DNA from: Pseudomonas sp. FP2335 | Lineage (GTDB): Bacteria; Pseudomonadota; Gammaproteobacteria; Pseudomonadales; Pseudomonadaceae | Direction: 5' to 3' | NCBI RefSeq assembly: GCF_030687535.1 | Contig: NZ_CP117437.1 | Span: 4,237,501-4,301,500 of the forward strand | DNA: 64,000 nucleotides | Part shown: in pieces, positions 34,024 to 43,933 of the stretch | Layout: every line of letters starts with the position of its first letter | Numbering within the stretch: the first letter of the stretch is position 1 | Notes under the pieces: model-generated | The model's database searches: none | Told to the model about the DNA's origin: nothing | The model's input: only the letters and a program-made list of their open reading frames with translations | Position numbers and translations under genes: made by a program

Positions 34024-35361
34024 TCAGGCGTAGTAGTCGACGGCGCTGGAGCCGATGACGTTGGAGATCACAGGCGTCACTGCTTCAGCCACTTCGGCAT
34101 GGGCAGTGCTGTCGCCACTGTCACCACGTCCGCTGCTACTGATGCCCCGTGCCTGATTCTGCTGTTGCTGCTGCTCCTGGCCACGGGACTGGTCCGACAC
34201 GTTCACATCCACCTGCCCCATGCCCTGCTGGGCAAACATCTCACGCAAGCGCCCGGATTGGCTTTCCAGCGCCTCGCGCACCACCGCATGGCCGCTCATG
34301 AAGCTGACCTGGGCTTGCTGGTCCGCCGTCATATTGACTTTGATGTCCAGGCGCCCGAGTTCGGCCGGTTGCAGTTGGATCTCCGCCGACTTGAGGTTGG
34401 CGCTGGACAGGTACATCACGCGGTTGACCACTTCCTCGGTCCAGCCGCTTTGGTGCATGGCCAGCGGTGCGTTGGTCACCGGCGGCAGGGCGTTTGCGGT
34501 TTTCGGCGTGGCGGCCTGGGTCAAGGCAGCCAGACGATTGGCGAAGTCATCGACGCGGGTGTCGCTGCTGGCGCCCTTGAGGTCTTTGAGGCCGTCTTCG
34601 ATCAGCCCGCCGAAGGCTTTGTCACCACCCTGGTCAGTGCTGTCCTTGGCGGCTTGCTGGTCGACCATACTGGCCAGGCCGGCACTGAAATTCTGGGCGG
34701 CGGTCGGCTGGTCCAGGTCCGGCGGCGGTGCGCTTTTCTGGGGGGCCAGGCTACTGGCCGAGACGTGACCGCCCTGCTCCATCGCCAGGCGCACGGCCGG
34801 CATTGCGTCGAGAGGGTCGCTGGCGGGGTCGAACGCTGGTGCCTTGACCTCATCGGTCACGGCAAGCGGTGCTGCGGCCACGGGCTGAGCCTTTTCATCA
34901 ACCACAGGCGCGACGGTTGCCGGAGCCACCGGCACTGGCACGGCGACTGGCGTGACCGTCGCCACCAACGCCGGGTCTACGACCGGGTCAACCACCGGCT
35001 GTTGCACCAGGCTTGGGTCGGCGGGCTTGTCGTCATCACTCTTGCTGGCGCTGTCATCAGCCTTGGCCGGCGGGTTGGCAGGCAAAGGATTGCCGCTATC
35101 GGCAACTGCCGGTGTGCTGGCGGCAGGCTTGTCGCCGCCGGCCGCAGGCTTGGCGCTGCTGTCGGCAGGCTTGTCACGGCTGGTTTTCGACGGGGTATCG
35201 TCGGCCTTTGCCACAGGTTTGGAACCCTGATTGGCGAACACCTGAGCAAAGCCGGCGCCCTTGTCACGCGGCTCCGCAGCCGCTGCCGGCGGGTTGGCGG
35301 CAGGCGCTTGAGGCTTGGCCGCAGGGGCAGCCTGAAGAAGCGAATTAGGGGCGACTGGCAT
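34024..35361 (-). CDS. fliK: Flagellar hook-length control protein FliK
   Basis: A 445-residue export substrate that measures hook length and triggers the FlhB switch. The N-terminal two thirds are Ala/Pro/Asp/Lys-rich and disordered; the C-terminal Flg_hook domain is compact (AEIQLQPAELGRLDIKVNM; VSFMSGHAVVREALES). The tail is Gln-rich. The ATG at 35361 (MPVAPNSLLQ) has GGAG 10 bases upstream and is preferred to an ATG at 35382 with no good site. Confidence 0.93.
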   Translation of the reverse strand: MPVAPNSLLQAAPAAKPQAPAANPPAAAAEPRDKGAGFAQVFANQGSKPVAKADDTPSKTSRDKPADSSAKPAAGGDKPAASTPAVADSGNPLPANPPAKADDSASKSDDDKPADPSLVQQPVVDPVVDPALVATVTPVAVPVPVAPATVAPVVDEKAQPVAAAPLAVTDEVKAPAFDPASDPLDAMPAVRLAMEQGGHVSASSLAPQKSAPPPDLDQPTAAQNFSAGLASMVDQQAAKDSTDQGGDKAFGGLIEDGLKDLKGASSDTRVDDFANRLAALTQAATPKTANALPPVTNAPLAMHQSGWTEEVVNRVMYLSSANLKSAEIQLQPAELGRLDIKVNMTADQQAQVSFMSGHAVVREALESQSGRLREMFAQQGMGQVDVNVSDQSRGQEQQQQQNQARGISSSGRGDSGDSTAHAEVAEAVTPVISNVIGSSAVDYYA

Positions 35362-35448
35362 AGGTAAAGGTCTCCACTGCATGAGGGTCGGGGATGCAGT
35401 ATCTGGAGGTAGAGCAAGAGTCGGGCCAGGTTGCCGAGCGCAGCTGAA

Positions 35449-35478
35449 AAATGTGGGAGAGGGCCCGTTCCCACATTT
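35449..35478. repeat. Short hairpin related to REP sequence
   Basis: Arms AAATGTGGGA and TCCCACATTT enclose GAGGGCCCGT. It resembles a half-size REP palindrome, between hptB and fliK. Confidence 0.55.
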
Positions 35479-35503
35479 GGATCTTCAAATCTCTATCAGC
35501 ACA

Positions 35504-35851
35504 TCAGAGCTGGAAGCGCTGGCGCTCCGATTCGTACAGCGGCCGCACCAAGGCAAACTCATGATCAATCTGATCCACCAGAACCCCCAGGTCAGCGCCA
35601 GGCGCTTGCGCAGACTCAGCCTCCAGCCGCTGGCACAACTGCGCCAGCCGCACCGCACCGAGGTTGCCGCTGCTGCCCTTGAAGCTATGGGCGATACGCC
35701 CCAGCGCCTTGGCGTCATCGCGCGCCTTGCGCAAGGCTTCGACGCGTTTTTGCGAATCATCGAGGAAGGTATCCAACAGCCTGGGGTACTCGCCCTCCAT
35801 GACTTCCTGCAAACCCGACAGCACGTCGGGGTCCAGATGAATCTCAGCCAC
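35504..35851 (-). CDS. hptB: Histidine phosphotransfer protein HptB
   Basis: A 115-residue Hpt protein. The phospho-His is in GRIAHSFKGSSGNLGAVRL. In P. aeruginosa HptB relays phosphate from several hybrid kinases to HsbR, tuning swarming and biofilm through HsbA. GTG start at 35851 with AAGGAG 7 bases upstream. Its position 30 bases after hsbR supports the name. Confidence 0.9.
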   Translation of the reverse strand: MAEIHLDPDVLSGLQEVMEGEYPRLLDTFLDDSQKRVEALRKARDDAKALGRIAHSFKGSSGNLGAVRLAQLCQRLEAESAQAPGADLGVLVDQIDHEFALVRPLYESERQRFQL

Positions 35852-35881
35852 TTGTTCGCTCCTTGATCAAGAATCGGCGGA

Positions 35882-37600
35882 TTATGCCTGAGCCGGCCAT
35901 GAAAACTCCACGCAGACACTGCGCCCACCATCGGACCAGCGCACATCGCCGCTCAATTGACGGACCAGATTCAAGCCGCGACCGGACAGCCGATCAACGT
36001 CCAGGGGCCGCGCCAACACTTGATCCACGTCAAACCCGGCGCCGCTGTCTTCGATACGCAAGGACAGCTGCCCGCCGCCCAGCGTCGGCAACACCTGCAC
36101 ATGCACGCGCACATAGCCACTACTGAGCTGCGCCAGCCGCTCGTTGCGCTGGCGGTAGTAGTCGGCAAAACCGTGCACGTCGCGCTTGAGCCGCGAGTCC
36201 AGGCCCAGCACGCCATGCTCCAGGGCGTTGGAATACAACTCGGCCATCACGCTGTACAGCGCCCCGCTCTGCTCGCGCAGGCCATGGACCTCCAGCAGCA
36301 ACTGCAACAGGTAGGGCAAGGGGTTGTAACGCTTGAGGGTTTCGGCGCGGAACTCGAAACTCACCGACCAATCCAGCGGGCACGACTGGCCGCTATCGGT
36401 ATACAGCGGCCCCGTCGCACGCAGGGATGGCCCATCTTGCAGGGTGATTTCCACCATGCTCACATCGTCGCGCGCCTCACCGCGAAACGCGGCCAAGGCC
36501 TGCTCGATCTCTTCAAACAGCCGGTCGGGCTCGCGATTGGCGGCGAATACCTGATGTAAACGTTCGACGCCAAACAGCTGATCAGCGGTATCAGCCGTGT
36601 CGAGTACGCCGTCGGAGAGCAAAAACACCCGGTCACCCAGGGCCATCGGCCAGACTTCGGTGCTGTCGTCAAACGCCTCGGCCGACAACACGCCCAACGG
36701 CAAATGCCGTGGCTCCAGCGCCGTACGCTTGCCGCTGGCGACTTCATGTACATAACCTTCGGGCATGCCGCCGTTCCACACCTCCACCACACGCCGCTGG
36801 GTGCTCAGGCACAACAGGGTGGCGCAACAGAACATGTCCACGGGCAGGATGCGCTTAAGCTTGACGTTCATCTCACCCAGGATCTGCGCCAAGCCGTAAC
36901 CCTTGGCGGTCATGCCGTAGAACACCTCCGCCAGGGGCATGGCGCCGACCGCCGCCGGCAGGCCGTGGCCGGTAAAGTCGCCGAGCAGCACATGCATATC
37001 GCCCGACGGCGTATACGCGGCCAGCAGCAGGTCACCGTTGAACAGCGCATAGGGCGATTGCAGGTAGCGGATATTCGGCGCGGCGTTGATACAGCCCGAA
37101 TGCGCGACTTTGTCGAACACCGCCTTGGCCACCCGCTGCTCGTGTACCAGGTAGTCGTGGTGCCTGGCGATCAGGTCGCGTTGCTGCAGCACCGTGGCCT
37201 GCAAGCGGCGCAGGCGGTCCATGGCGTTGATCTTCGCCGCCAGGATCAGTTGGTTGTAGGGCTTGGCCAGGAAGTCATCACCGCCGGCATCCAGGCACTG
37301 GGCCAGGGCCGCGCTCTCGCGCAGGGAGGTCAGGAAGATGATCGGCACCAGCGCCTCACCGGCCAGTTGCTTGATCTGGCGCGCGGCTTCAAAACCGTCC
37401 ATCACCGGCATCAGCGCGTCCATCAACACCAGTTGCGGGCGTTCGCGGGCAAACACCTGCACGGCATCGAGGCCGTTACTGGCCGTGAGCACCCGGTGCC
37501 CCTGGCGCCGCACGATGGTCGACAACAACAGCACGTCGGCGGCGCTGTCTTCGGCAATCAGCACCGTCAACGGCTCCAGCACGGGGGCCAGGCCGCTCAA
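35882..37600 (-). CDS. hsbR: Response regulator with PP2C phosphatase and anti-sigma kinase domains, HsbR
   Basis: A 572-residue three-domain protein. The N-terminal receiver has its phospho-Asp in LVLMDALMPVMDG and Lys in DFLAKPYN. The middle SpoIIE-type PP2C phosphatase has LGDFTGHGLPAAVGAMPL and VFLLSDGVLD. The C-terminal HATPase_c anti-sigma domain ends with RGLNLVRQLSGDVRW. In P. aeruginosa HsbR phosphorylates or dephosphorylates the antagonist HsbA under control of HptB. The start is a TTG at 37600 that overlaps the hsbA stop (TTGA), with no strong ribosome site, which suggests coupling. Confidence 0.92.
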   Translation of the reverse strand: MSGLAPVLEPLTVLIAEDSAADVLLLSTIVRRQGHRVLTASNGLDAVQVFARERPQLVLMDALMPVMDGFEAARQIKQLAGEALVPIIFLTSLRESAALAQCLDAGGDDFLAKPYNQLILAAKINAMDRLRRLQATVLQQRDLIARHHDYLVHEQRVAKAVFDKVAHSGCINAAPNIRYLQSPYALFNGDLLLAAYTPSGDMHVLLGDFTGHGLPAAVGAMPLAEVFYGMTAKGYGLAQILGEMNVKLKRILPVDMFCCATLLCLSTQRRVVEVWNGGMPEGYVHEVASGKRTALEPRHLPLGVLSAEAFDDSTEVWPMALGDRVFLLSDGVLDTADTADQLFGVERLHQVFAANREPDRLFEEIEQALAAFRGEARDDVSMVEITLQDGPSLRATGPLYTDSGQSCPLDWSVSFEFRAETLKRYNPLPYLLQLLLEVHGLREQSGALYSVMAELYSNALEHGVLGLDSRLKRDVHGFADYYRQRNERLAQLSSGYVRVHVQVLPTLGGGQLSLRIEDSGAGFDVDQVLARPLDVDRLSGRGLNLVRQLSGDVRWSDGGRSVCVEFSWPAQA

Positions 37601-37902
37601 CTGATGTCGAACAGTTTGTCGAAGTTGGAGATGGCGAGGATCTTGCGCACATCGGAGTTGCTGTTGACCACCTGCACTTCCGAGTTGTCACCGCCGGCAT
37701 GATCGCGCAGCAGCAGGAGCATGCCCAGGGCCGAGCTGTCCATGTAGGTGGTTTCCTTGAGGTCCACGACGTACAGCTCGGGCACCTTGTAGAAACGCTC
37801 ATAGGCATCACGAAACACTTGGTGGCTGCCAAAATCGAAACGACCACGGATCGCGATCGTCAATTTCTTCCCATCCAGGGATACTTCGGACTCGACTGAC
37901 AT
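37597..37902 (-). CDS. hsbA: Anti-anti-sigma factor HsbA (STAS domain)
   Basis: A 101-residue STAS protein. The phosphorylatable Ser is in TYMDSSALGMLLLL. In P. aeruginosa HsbA switches between binding FlgM (favouring FliA and motility) and a diguanylate cyclase, depending on its phosphorylation by HsbR. ATG at 37902. It is the first gene of hsbA-hsbR-hptB and lies between fliJ and fliK. Confidence 0.92.
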   Translation of the reverse strand: MSVESEVSLDGKKLTIAIRGRFDFGSHQVFRDAYERFYKVPELYVVDLKETTYMDSSALGMLLLLRDHAGGDNSEVQVVNSNSDVRKILAISNFDKLFDIS

Positions 37903-37978
37903 GTGACTGCTTCCTTGTCATAGGCGGTAGACAAAGGTTTAGCAGCTGAAGTGAATAGCAGCAACACAGCAGTTCAAA

Positions 37979-38068
37979 TGTGGGAGCGGGCTTGCTCGCG
38001 AATGCGATGGATCAGTCAATGAGTTTTCCGACTGATACACCGCATTCGCGAGCAAGCCCGCTCCCACA
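37979..38068. repeat. REPIN (inverted pair of REP sequences), copy 2
   Basis: The same REP unit as at 33911 (TGTGGGAGCGGGCTTGCTCG, then GCGAATGCG) faces its complement across a differing loop. It lies between hsbA and fliJ. Confidence 0.92.
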
Positions 38069-38085
38069 CAAGCCCTCATCCACAT

Positions 38086-38535
38086 TCAGTATTGCGACGG
38101 CCTTGGGAGACGCTGGGAGAGTTCATCCAGCAGCTTTTGCTCGCGCTTGTCTTCCAGCGCCCGCGCTTCGTCGATGTAGCGCTGCACCAATTTGCGCAAG
38201 CCCTCGACCCGCGCATAGGCCTGCTGCCAGCTGTCGCGGGCCTTTTCGAAGTTGTTCTGGTGCCAGAGCAGGCTTTGGCGCTGCTGGTCGACGGCGGTTT
38301 CCAGCTGGTTGAGGAAGCCCTGGTAGCCCATCAACCACTGGCCCGACACACCTTGGGTCCCGCGCTCGATCCACTGCTGCTGGTACTCGCTGCGAAAGCG
38401 CTCCAGATCGCCCAGCTTGCTTTCCGCCAGGCGCACCTGGCCCTGGAAATAGCCCAAACGTTGCACGGCGGTTTTTTCGGCCTTTTCGGCCATGTCCACC
38501 ACCGGCGCCAGGCGTGAAGAGCGCGTACTGGCCAT
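38086..38535 (-). CDS. fliJ: Flagellar export protein FliJ
   Basis: A 149-residue coiled-coil protein that couples the FliI ATPase to the export gate. The sequence is almost wholly helical and charged (VDMAEKAEKTAVQRLGYFQG; YARVEGLRKLVQRYIDEA). It follows fliI by 3 bases and is the last gene of fliEFGHIJ. Confidence 0.94.
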   Translation of the reverse strand: MASTRSSRLAPVVDMAEKAEKTAVQRLGYFQGQVRLAESKLGDLERFRSEYQQQWIERGTQGVSGQWLMGYQGFLNQLETAVDQQRQSLLWHQNNFEKARDSWQQAYARVEGLRKLVQRYIDEARALEDKREQKLLDELSQRLPRPSQY

Positions 38536-38538
38536 GGC

Positions 38539-39897
38539 TTAGCCGCCTGGCGCCGGGGCGAAGATCGAGCCCAGGTGCGCTTCGCTTTCACCCATGCTGA
38601 TCTTGTCGTTGAGGCCCTGGCGCAGGTAGGTCACCAGTTGCGGTTGCAGGGCAATCGCCAGGTCGGTGTCGCGGTCGCCACCGGCCACATAGGCGCCGAC
38701 GCTGATCAAGTCGCGGCTCTGCTGATAACGCGACCACAACTGCTTGAACTGTTGAGCGCGGGCCATATGCTGCGGCGTGACCACCGATGGCATCACCCGG
38801 CTGATGGACGCTTCGATGTCGATGGCCGGGTAGTGCCCCTCCTCCGCCAGGCGCCGCGACAGCACGATGTGGCCGTCAAGCACGCCCCGCGCCGAGTCGG
38901 CGATGGGGTCCTGCTGGTCATCGCCTTCGGACAACACCGTGTAAAACGCAGTGATCGAGCCGCCACCGGCCTCGGCATTACCGGCACGCTCCACCAGTTT
39001 CGGCAGCTTGGCGAACACCGACGGCGGATAGCCCTTGGTCGCTGGCGGCTCGCCGATGGCCAGGGCGATTTCCCGCTGGGCCTGGGCGAAACGGGTGAGC
39101 GAGTCCATCAGCAACAGGACGTTCTTGCCCTTGTCGCGAAAATATTCGGCGATGCGCGTGCAATACATCGCGGCGCGCAAACGCATCAACGGCGCATCGT
39201 CCGCCGGGGAGGCGACCACCACCGAACGCTTGAGGCCTTCTTCGCCAAGGCTGTGCTCGATGAACTCCTTCACCTCGCGACCCCGCTCGCCGATCAGCCC
39301 GACCACGATGATGTCGGCCTCGGTAAACCGGGTCATCATGCCCAGCAATACCGATTTACCCACACCCGTACCGGCAAACAGGCCCAGACGCTGGCCGCGC
39401 CCGACCGTCAATAATCCGTTGATGCTGCGAATGCCCACGTCCAGCGGCTGGCTGATCGGGTTGCGCTTGAGCGGGTTGATCGTCGGGCCGTCCATCGGCA
39501 CCCAGTCTTCGGCCTTCATGCCACCCTTGCCATCCAGCGCACGGCCGGCGCCGTCGAGTACGCGGCCGAGCATGCTGATGCCCATCGGCAGGCGGCCGGT
39601 GTCGGCCAGGGGCACCACGCGGGCGCCGGGGGCAATACCGGCCAGGCTGCCAACGGGCATCAGGAAAATCTTACTGCCGGAAAAGCCCATCACCTCGGCT
39701 TCAACCTGCACCGGGTGGTAGCTGTCGTCGTTGATCACCAGGCAGCGACTGCCCATGGCGGCACGCAGGCCTTCGGCTTCGAGGGTCAGGCCGACCATGC
39801 GCAACAGGCGCCCTTCGAGGATCGGTTGGCCGGGCAACTCGGTGGCCTCGGTGTAACCACTCAGGCGCTTGGCGAAGCTGGTGCGATCAAGGCGCAT
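38539..39897 (-). CDS. fliI: Flagellum-specific ATPase FliI
   Basis: A 452-residue F1-beta-like ATPase of the export apparatus. Walker A is [17 protein letters not shown], Walker B is [17 protein letters not shown], and the family segment [20 protein letters not shown] is present. The ATG at 39897 ([12 protein letters not shown]) gives the usual N-terminus and overlaps fliH by 11 bases; a TTG at 39915 in frame is less likely. Confidence 0.97.
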   Translation of the reverse strand: MRLDRTSFAKRLSGYTEATELPGQPILEGRLLRMVGLTLEAEGLRAAMGSRCLVINDDSYHPVQVEAEVMGFSGSKIFLMPVGSLAGIAPGARVVPLADTGRLPMGISMLGRVLDGAGRALDGKGGMKAEDWVPMDGPTINPLKRNPISQPLDVGIRSINGLLTVGRGQRLGLFAGTGVGKSVLLGMMTRFTEADIIVVGLIGERGREVKEFIEHSLGEEGLKRSVVVASPADDAPLMRLRAAMYCTRIAEYFRDKGKNVLLLMDSLTRFAQAQREIALAIGEPPATKGYPPSVFAKLPKLVERAGNAEAGGGSITAFYTVLSEGDDQQDPIADSARGVLDGHIVLSRRLAEEGHYPAIDIEASISRVMPSVVTPQHMARAQQFKQLWSRYQQSRDLISVGAYVAGGDRDTDLAIALQPQLVTYLRQGLNDKISMGESEAHLGSIFAPAPGG

Positions 39898-40651
39898 CGG
39901 GGGCGTCCAGGTCAACGCTCAGGTCGGGTTCGGCGGGGTTGAGCACCTGCTCGTGGGCTTGGTCGAGCAGCTTGGCCATGATCTGGCTGACGCGCGTCTC
40001 CACGGTGGCGTCGATGCGGCTGTGCTCGGTCTCGACCCGGCAGCCACCGGGCTGCAACGCCGCATCTTCAACGATGCGCCAGGTTTCCTCATGGCGCTCG
40101 CGCAGGGCTTTGACCTGCTCGAAATCCTGCGGGTTGATGTACAGCCGCACATTGCCGACGCCCAGAGGCAGCAGCTTGAGGGCTTCGCGCATGACGCTTT
40201 CGATTTGGCTGGAGTCGAGCACCAGTTCGCGCTGGATCACCTGGCGCGCAATGTGCTCCACCAGGCCGACCATGGTTTTTTCGATCTGCGAATCCTGCTC
40301 GGCAATCGGGTCGAACAACCCGACCATCAAGCGCTCCAGGCTGGAAAGCTTGACGGCCAGCGCAGCCTCGGCCTCCTGGCGCACCTTGAGCGTGGTGGCG
40401 CGAAAGCCGTCCTTTTCCCCGGCGGCAAAGCCTTCGTTGTAGGCTTCCTGGCGGATGCTTTCCAACTCTTCGAGGGTCAGTGGCTGGACTTCCTCCAGCG
40501 GCACTTCTTCCATTTCCGCCGGCACTTCGGGTTCCGGCTCGGGCTCGGGTTGCGGCACATGCGGATCGAAGCTGGGCAGCGACCAGATGTCGAACCCGCC
40601 GACATCCCGTGCGCGAATCAGATCGCTGGGTGCCTCATCTTTGTTCGACAT
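39887..40651 (-). CDS. fliH: Flagellar assembly protein FliH
   Basis: A 254-residue regulator of FliI. The N-terminal part has a Pro/Glu-rich stretch, a middle helix ([20 protein letters not shown]) with the Gly-containing pattern typical of FliH, and a C-terminal V-ATPase E-subunit-like domain ([17 protein letters not shown]). ATG at 40651. Confidence 0.95.
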   Translation of the reverse strand: MSNKDEAPSDLIRARDVGGFDIWSLPSFDPHVPQPEPEPEPEVPAEMEEVPLEEVQPLTLEELESIRQEAYNEGFAAGEKDGFRATTLKVRQEAEAALAVKLSSLERLMVGLFDPIAEQDSQIEKTMVGLVEHIARQVIQRELVLDSSQIESVMREALKLLPLGVGNVRLYINPQDFEQVKALRERHEETWRIVEDAALQPGGCRVETEHSRIDATVETRVSQIMAKLLDQAHEQVLNPAEPDLSVDLDAPDAP

Positions 40652-40661
40652 CAGGGGCGCC

Positions 40662-41681
40662 TTAGATCATTTCTTCGCCGCCCTTCCCACCGAGAACGAT
40701 TTCTCCGGCTTCGGCCATACGGCGGGCAATGGTGAGGATTTCTTTCTGTGCGGTTTCCACGTCGCTGACGCGCACCGGGCCCTTGGCTTCGAGGTCGTCG
40801 CGCAACAGTTCGGAGGCACGCTTGGACATGTTCTTGAAGATCTTCTCTTTGACGCCTTCGTCCGAGCCCTTGAGGGCCAGCACCAGCACGTCGGAGGAGA
40901 CTTCGCGCAGCAACGCCTGGATGCCACGGTCATCGACATCGGAGAGGTTGTTGAACACGAACATGAGGTCTTCGATCTGGCCGGACAGGGTGTCGTCGAT
41001 CTCGCGGATCGAGTCCATCAACTGGCCTTCGACCGAGCTGTCGAGGAAGTTCATGATATCGGCAGCACGCTTGATACCACCCAGGGTGGTGCGCGCGGCG
41101 TTGGAGTTGCCGGAGAACTGCTTCTCCAGGATGGTGTTCAATTCTTTCAAGGCCGCCGGCTGCACAGTGTTCAGCGACGACACGCGCAGGATGATGTCCA
41201 GGCGCACTTTATGGTCGAAGTGGCCAAGCACTTCACCGGCCTGGTCCGGGTCGAGATACGCGACGACGATGGCCTGGATCTGCGGGTGCTCGAAGCGAAT
41301 CACGTCGGCGACGGCGCGCGGTTCCATCCACTTGAGGCTGTCGAGACCACTGGTGTTGCCACCCAGCAGGATGCGATCGATCAGGCCGTTGGCCTTGTCT
41401 TCGCCCAGGGCCGAGGTGAGCATCTTGCGGATGTAGCTGTCGGAGCCGACGCCCAGGCTGGTCTGGTCGCCGACGATCTCGACGAACTCGCTCATCACCT
41501 GCTCGACTTGCTCGCGGTGCACATTGCGCATCTGCGCCATGGCCACGCCAACCCGCTGGACCTCTTTGGGGCCCATGTGGCGCAGCACTTGGGCGGCGTC
41601 GGTTTCACCGAGGGACAGCAGCAGCACGGCGGCTTTGTCGACCTTGGTCAGTTTGGCAACAGCGGCTCGATTATCACTCAT
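40662..41681 (-). CDS. fliG: Flagellar motor switch protein FliG
   Basis: A 339-residue rotor protein that generates torque with the stator. Three armadillo-like domains are present. AVLLLSLGETDAAQVLRHMG opens the N-domain, the EHPQ motif appears as FEHPQIQAIVVAYLDP, and the charged torque helix is in GIQALLREVSSDVLVLALKG. ATG at 41681 overlaps fliF by 8 bases. Confidence 0.97.
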   Translation of the reverse strand: MSDNRAAVAKLTKVDKAAVLLLSLGETDAAQVLRHMGPKEVQRVGVAMAQMRNVHREQVEQVMSEFVEIVGDQTSLGVGSDSYIRKMLTSALGEDKANGLIDRILLGGNTSGLDSLKWMEPRAVADVIRFEHPQIQAIVVAYLDPDQAGEVLGHFDHKVRLDIILRVSSLNTVQPAALKELNTILEKQFSGNSNAARTTLGGIKRAADIMNFLDSSVEGQLMDSIREIDDTLSGQIEDLMFVFNNLSDVDDRGIQALLREVSSDVLVLALKGSDEGVKEKIFKNMSKRASELLRDDLEAKGPVRVSDVETAQKEILTIARRMAEAGEIVLGGKGGEEMI

Positions 41682-43455
41682 CTGCGTTGATCCACTCTTT
41701 CACGACCTGGGCCACACGACCCGGGTCTTCTGCCACCAGACTTTTGATTGCGTTCAGCTGAGCGTCGTAACCTTCGCTCGGGCTTGGCAACAGGATGCTT
41801 TGCGGGCCGCCGAGGCTGACGCGGTCGTTGGCCAGTTCGCCATCCAGGCCGCCCATGCCACCCAACTCCACGTCGCCGCCACCGAAGGCCGCCAGTTGTT
41901 TCTTGCTGCCATTGCCGGTGATGTTGTTGAGCACCGGGCGCAGCACGCCGAACACCAGTACCAGGATGAACAACACACCCAACACTTGCTTGACGATGTC
42001 CCAGAACCACGGCTGCGTATAGAACGCCGCTTCGGCAATCACTTCGCCACGCTCGGCGGAGAACGGCATGTTGATCACGCTGACGCTGTCGCCACGGCTT
42101 GCGTCGAAACCGACCGCGTCCTGCACCAGGCGGGTGAAGCGCGCCAATTCGTCGGCGCCCCATGGGGCACGGGTAATGGTGCCGTCAGCGGCATTGACCT
42201 TGACCTGGTCATCGACCACCACCGACACCGACAGGCGATTGACGCGGCCCTGTTGCTGCTTGGTGTGGCTGATGGAACGGTCGAGCTCGAAGTTCTTGGT
42301 GGACTGGTTACGCTTGTCCGCCGGGTACGGTGCGAGCATTGGCTGGCCGGTGGCCGGGTCCATGATCTGCTGGCCGTTGGCGTCCAACAGCGGTTGGCCC
42401 GGGGCGATGGCGCCTGCGGTGGCTGCGGCGCCGCCGGTGGTTTGCGGGGCCGAGGCCGGGGTTGGTGGCTGGTTGCTCAGGGCACCCGGCACACCTTGCG
42501 GGCCACTGCTGGCGGTGCGTTGTTCGCTGGTGGACTGCTCGCTGCGCAGCGCCGGCTGGTCCGGGTTGAATTGTTCGGAAGTCGACTCGACGGCACTGAA
42601 GTCCACATCGGCTGACACTTCAGCCTTGTAGCGGTCGTTGCCCAGCACAGGTTGCAGGATGTTGTGCACACGCTGGGTGAGCATGCTTTCCATGCGGCGG
42701 CTGTAGTCGAACTGCTTGCCAGCCTGGGTCAGTGCCGAGTTTTCAGCCATGTCCGACAGCAGGTTGCCCTTCTGGTCGACCACGGTGATTTGCGACTTGC
42801 TCAGCTCGGGAACGCTGGTGGCCACCAGGTTGATGATCGCCATCACTTGGCCAGGCTCCAGGGAGCGGCCGGAGAACAGCTCCACTAGGACCGAGGCGCT
42901 TGGCTTGCGTTCGTCACGCACAAACACCGAGCTCTTCGGGATGGCCAAGTGCACGCGGGCGCCCTTGACGTTGTTCAGGCTGGAGATGGTGCGAGCCAGC
43001 TCGCCTTCCAGGCCACGACGGTAGCGGGTGGCTTCCATGAACTGGGAAGTGCCCAGGCCCTGGTCTTTGTCGAGAATTTCAAAACCGATGTTGGCGTCGG
43101 ACGGTGTCACGCCGGCAGCGGCGAGCTTCATGCGCGCACGGGCCACGTCGTCGGCCTTGACCAGCAAGGCGCCGGAATTGGGCTCGACGGTGTAGGCGAT
43201 GTCGGCGGCGGCGAGGGTTTCCATGATCTGCTTGGAGTCCATGCCCGCCAGGCTGCCGTACAACGGCCGGTAATCCGGCTGCTGCGACCACAGCACCACG
43301 GCAAAACCAATCGCCACGCTGGCAGCCAGGCCGACCATCAGGCCTACCTGACGCAGCATGGTCATTTCGGAGAGGTTTTCCAGGAACGACAGGCCAAACA
43401 GCGGCGGTTTGCCGTCTGCCTTGGCGGGTGCGTTGTCCACGACTGCTTCTGCCAT
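41674..43455 (-). CDS. fliF: Flagellar MS-ring protein FliF
   Basis: A 593-residue inner-membrane ring protein, base of the basal body. Two membrane helices (about 36-56 and 458-478) flank the periplasmic ring-building domains (YTVEPNSGALLVKADDVAR; GARVHLAIPKSSVFVRDE), with a Pro/Thr-rich insert near residues 320-370. The C-terminal FliG-binding tail ends VAQVVKEWINADE. ATG at 43455. Confidence 0.97.
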   Translation of the reverse strand: MAEAVVDNAPAKADGKPPLFGLSFLENLSEMTMLRQVGLMVGLAASVAIGFAVVLWSQQPDYRPLYGSLAGMDSKQIMETLAAADIAYTVEPNSGALLVKADDVARARMKLAAAGVTPSDANIGFEILDKDQGLGTSQFMEATRYRRGLEGELARTISSLNNVKGARVHLAIPKSSVFVRDERKPSASVLVELFSGRSLEPGQVMAIINLVATSVPELSKSQITVVDQKGNLLSDMAENSALTQAGKQFDYSRRMESMLTQRVHNILQPVLGNDRYKAEVSADVDFSAVESTSEQFNPDQPALRSEQSTSEQRTASSGPQGVPGALSNQPPTPASAPQTTGGAAATAGAIAPGQPLLDANGQQIMDPATGQPMLAPYPADKRNQSTKNFELDRSISHTKQQQGRVNRLSVSVVVDDQVKVNAADGTITRAPWGADELARFTRLVQDAVGFDASRGDSVSVINMPFSAERGEVIAEAAFYTQPWFWDIVKQVLGVLFILVLVFGVLRPVLNNITGNGSKKQLAAFGGGDVELGGMGGLDGELANDRVSLGGPQSILLPSPSEGYDAQLNAIKSLVAEDPGRVAQVVKEWINADE

Positions 43456-43471
43456 GACTTAAATCTCGTCC

Positions 43472-43801
43472 TTAAACCGGCATCTGCATGATGTCTTGAT
43501 AAGCCTGAACCAGCTTGTTACGCACCTGGGTCAACGCCTGGAACGACACGCTGGCTTTTTGCGAGGCGACCATCACATCGGTGAGGTCCACGCCGCTTTT
43601 GCCGATTTCGAACGCGCTCGCCAATTGGTTGGACGCTTGTTGGGTGTCACTGACTTTATTGATTGCCGAACCGAGCATGTCGGCGAAACTGCTTTGGCCC
43701 AATTCCGGCGCTGGCGCGACGGATTTCGGTTGAGCCATGGCATCCATTTGCATGGAGCGCATATCCAACATCAACCGATTGAACTCAATACCCTGGCTCA
43801 T
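43472..43801 (-). CDS. fliE: Flagellar hook-basal body protein FliE
   Basis: A 109-residue adaptor between the MS ring and the rod. The C-terminal half ([20 protein letters not shown], then [13 protein letters not shown]) is the conserved family signature. ATG at 43801 (MSQGIEFNR) is the usual start; a longer frame to 43849 overlaps the promoter region. It heads the fliEFGHIJ operon. Confidence 0.96.
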   Translation of the reverse strand: MSQGIEFNRLMLDMRSMQMDAMAQPKSVAPAPELGQSSFADMLGSAINKVSDTQQASNQLASAFEIGKSGVDLTDVMVASQKASVSFQALTQVRNKLVQAYQDIMQMPV

Positions 43802-43863
43802 GACCTTCTCTCTCCGACAACCCGCATTTTTTTTGACACTACGCCGCAATTACCAAGGGAAGT

Positions 43864-43879
43864 AGCAACAAGGGTGCCA
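43864..43879 (-). promoter_or_regulatory. Sigma-54 promoter of fliEFGHIJ
   Basis: Minus strand reads TGGCACC-CTTG-TTGCT, close to the full consensus TGGCACG-N4-TTGCW, with GG at 43877-43878 and GC at 43865-43866. The fliE start is about 63 bases downstream of the GC. Confidence 0.88.
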
Positions 43880-43898
43880 GCTCTGTATCGATTCGTAA

Positions 43899-43920
43899 GA
43901 AAAGGCGACAAACCTTGTCG
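43899..43920 (-). terminator. Terminator after fleR
   Basis: On the minus strand a short stem CGACAA-GGT-TTGTCG is followed by CCTTTTCTT. A second hairpin (GTCGGT/ACCGAC, 43918-43935) partly overlaps it. The signal is modest. Confidence 0.5.
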
Positions 43921-43933
43921 GTCTTAATACCGA

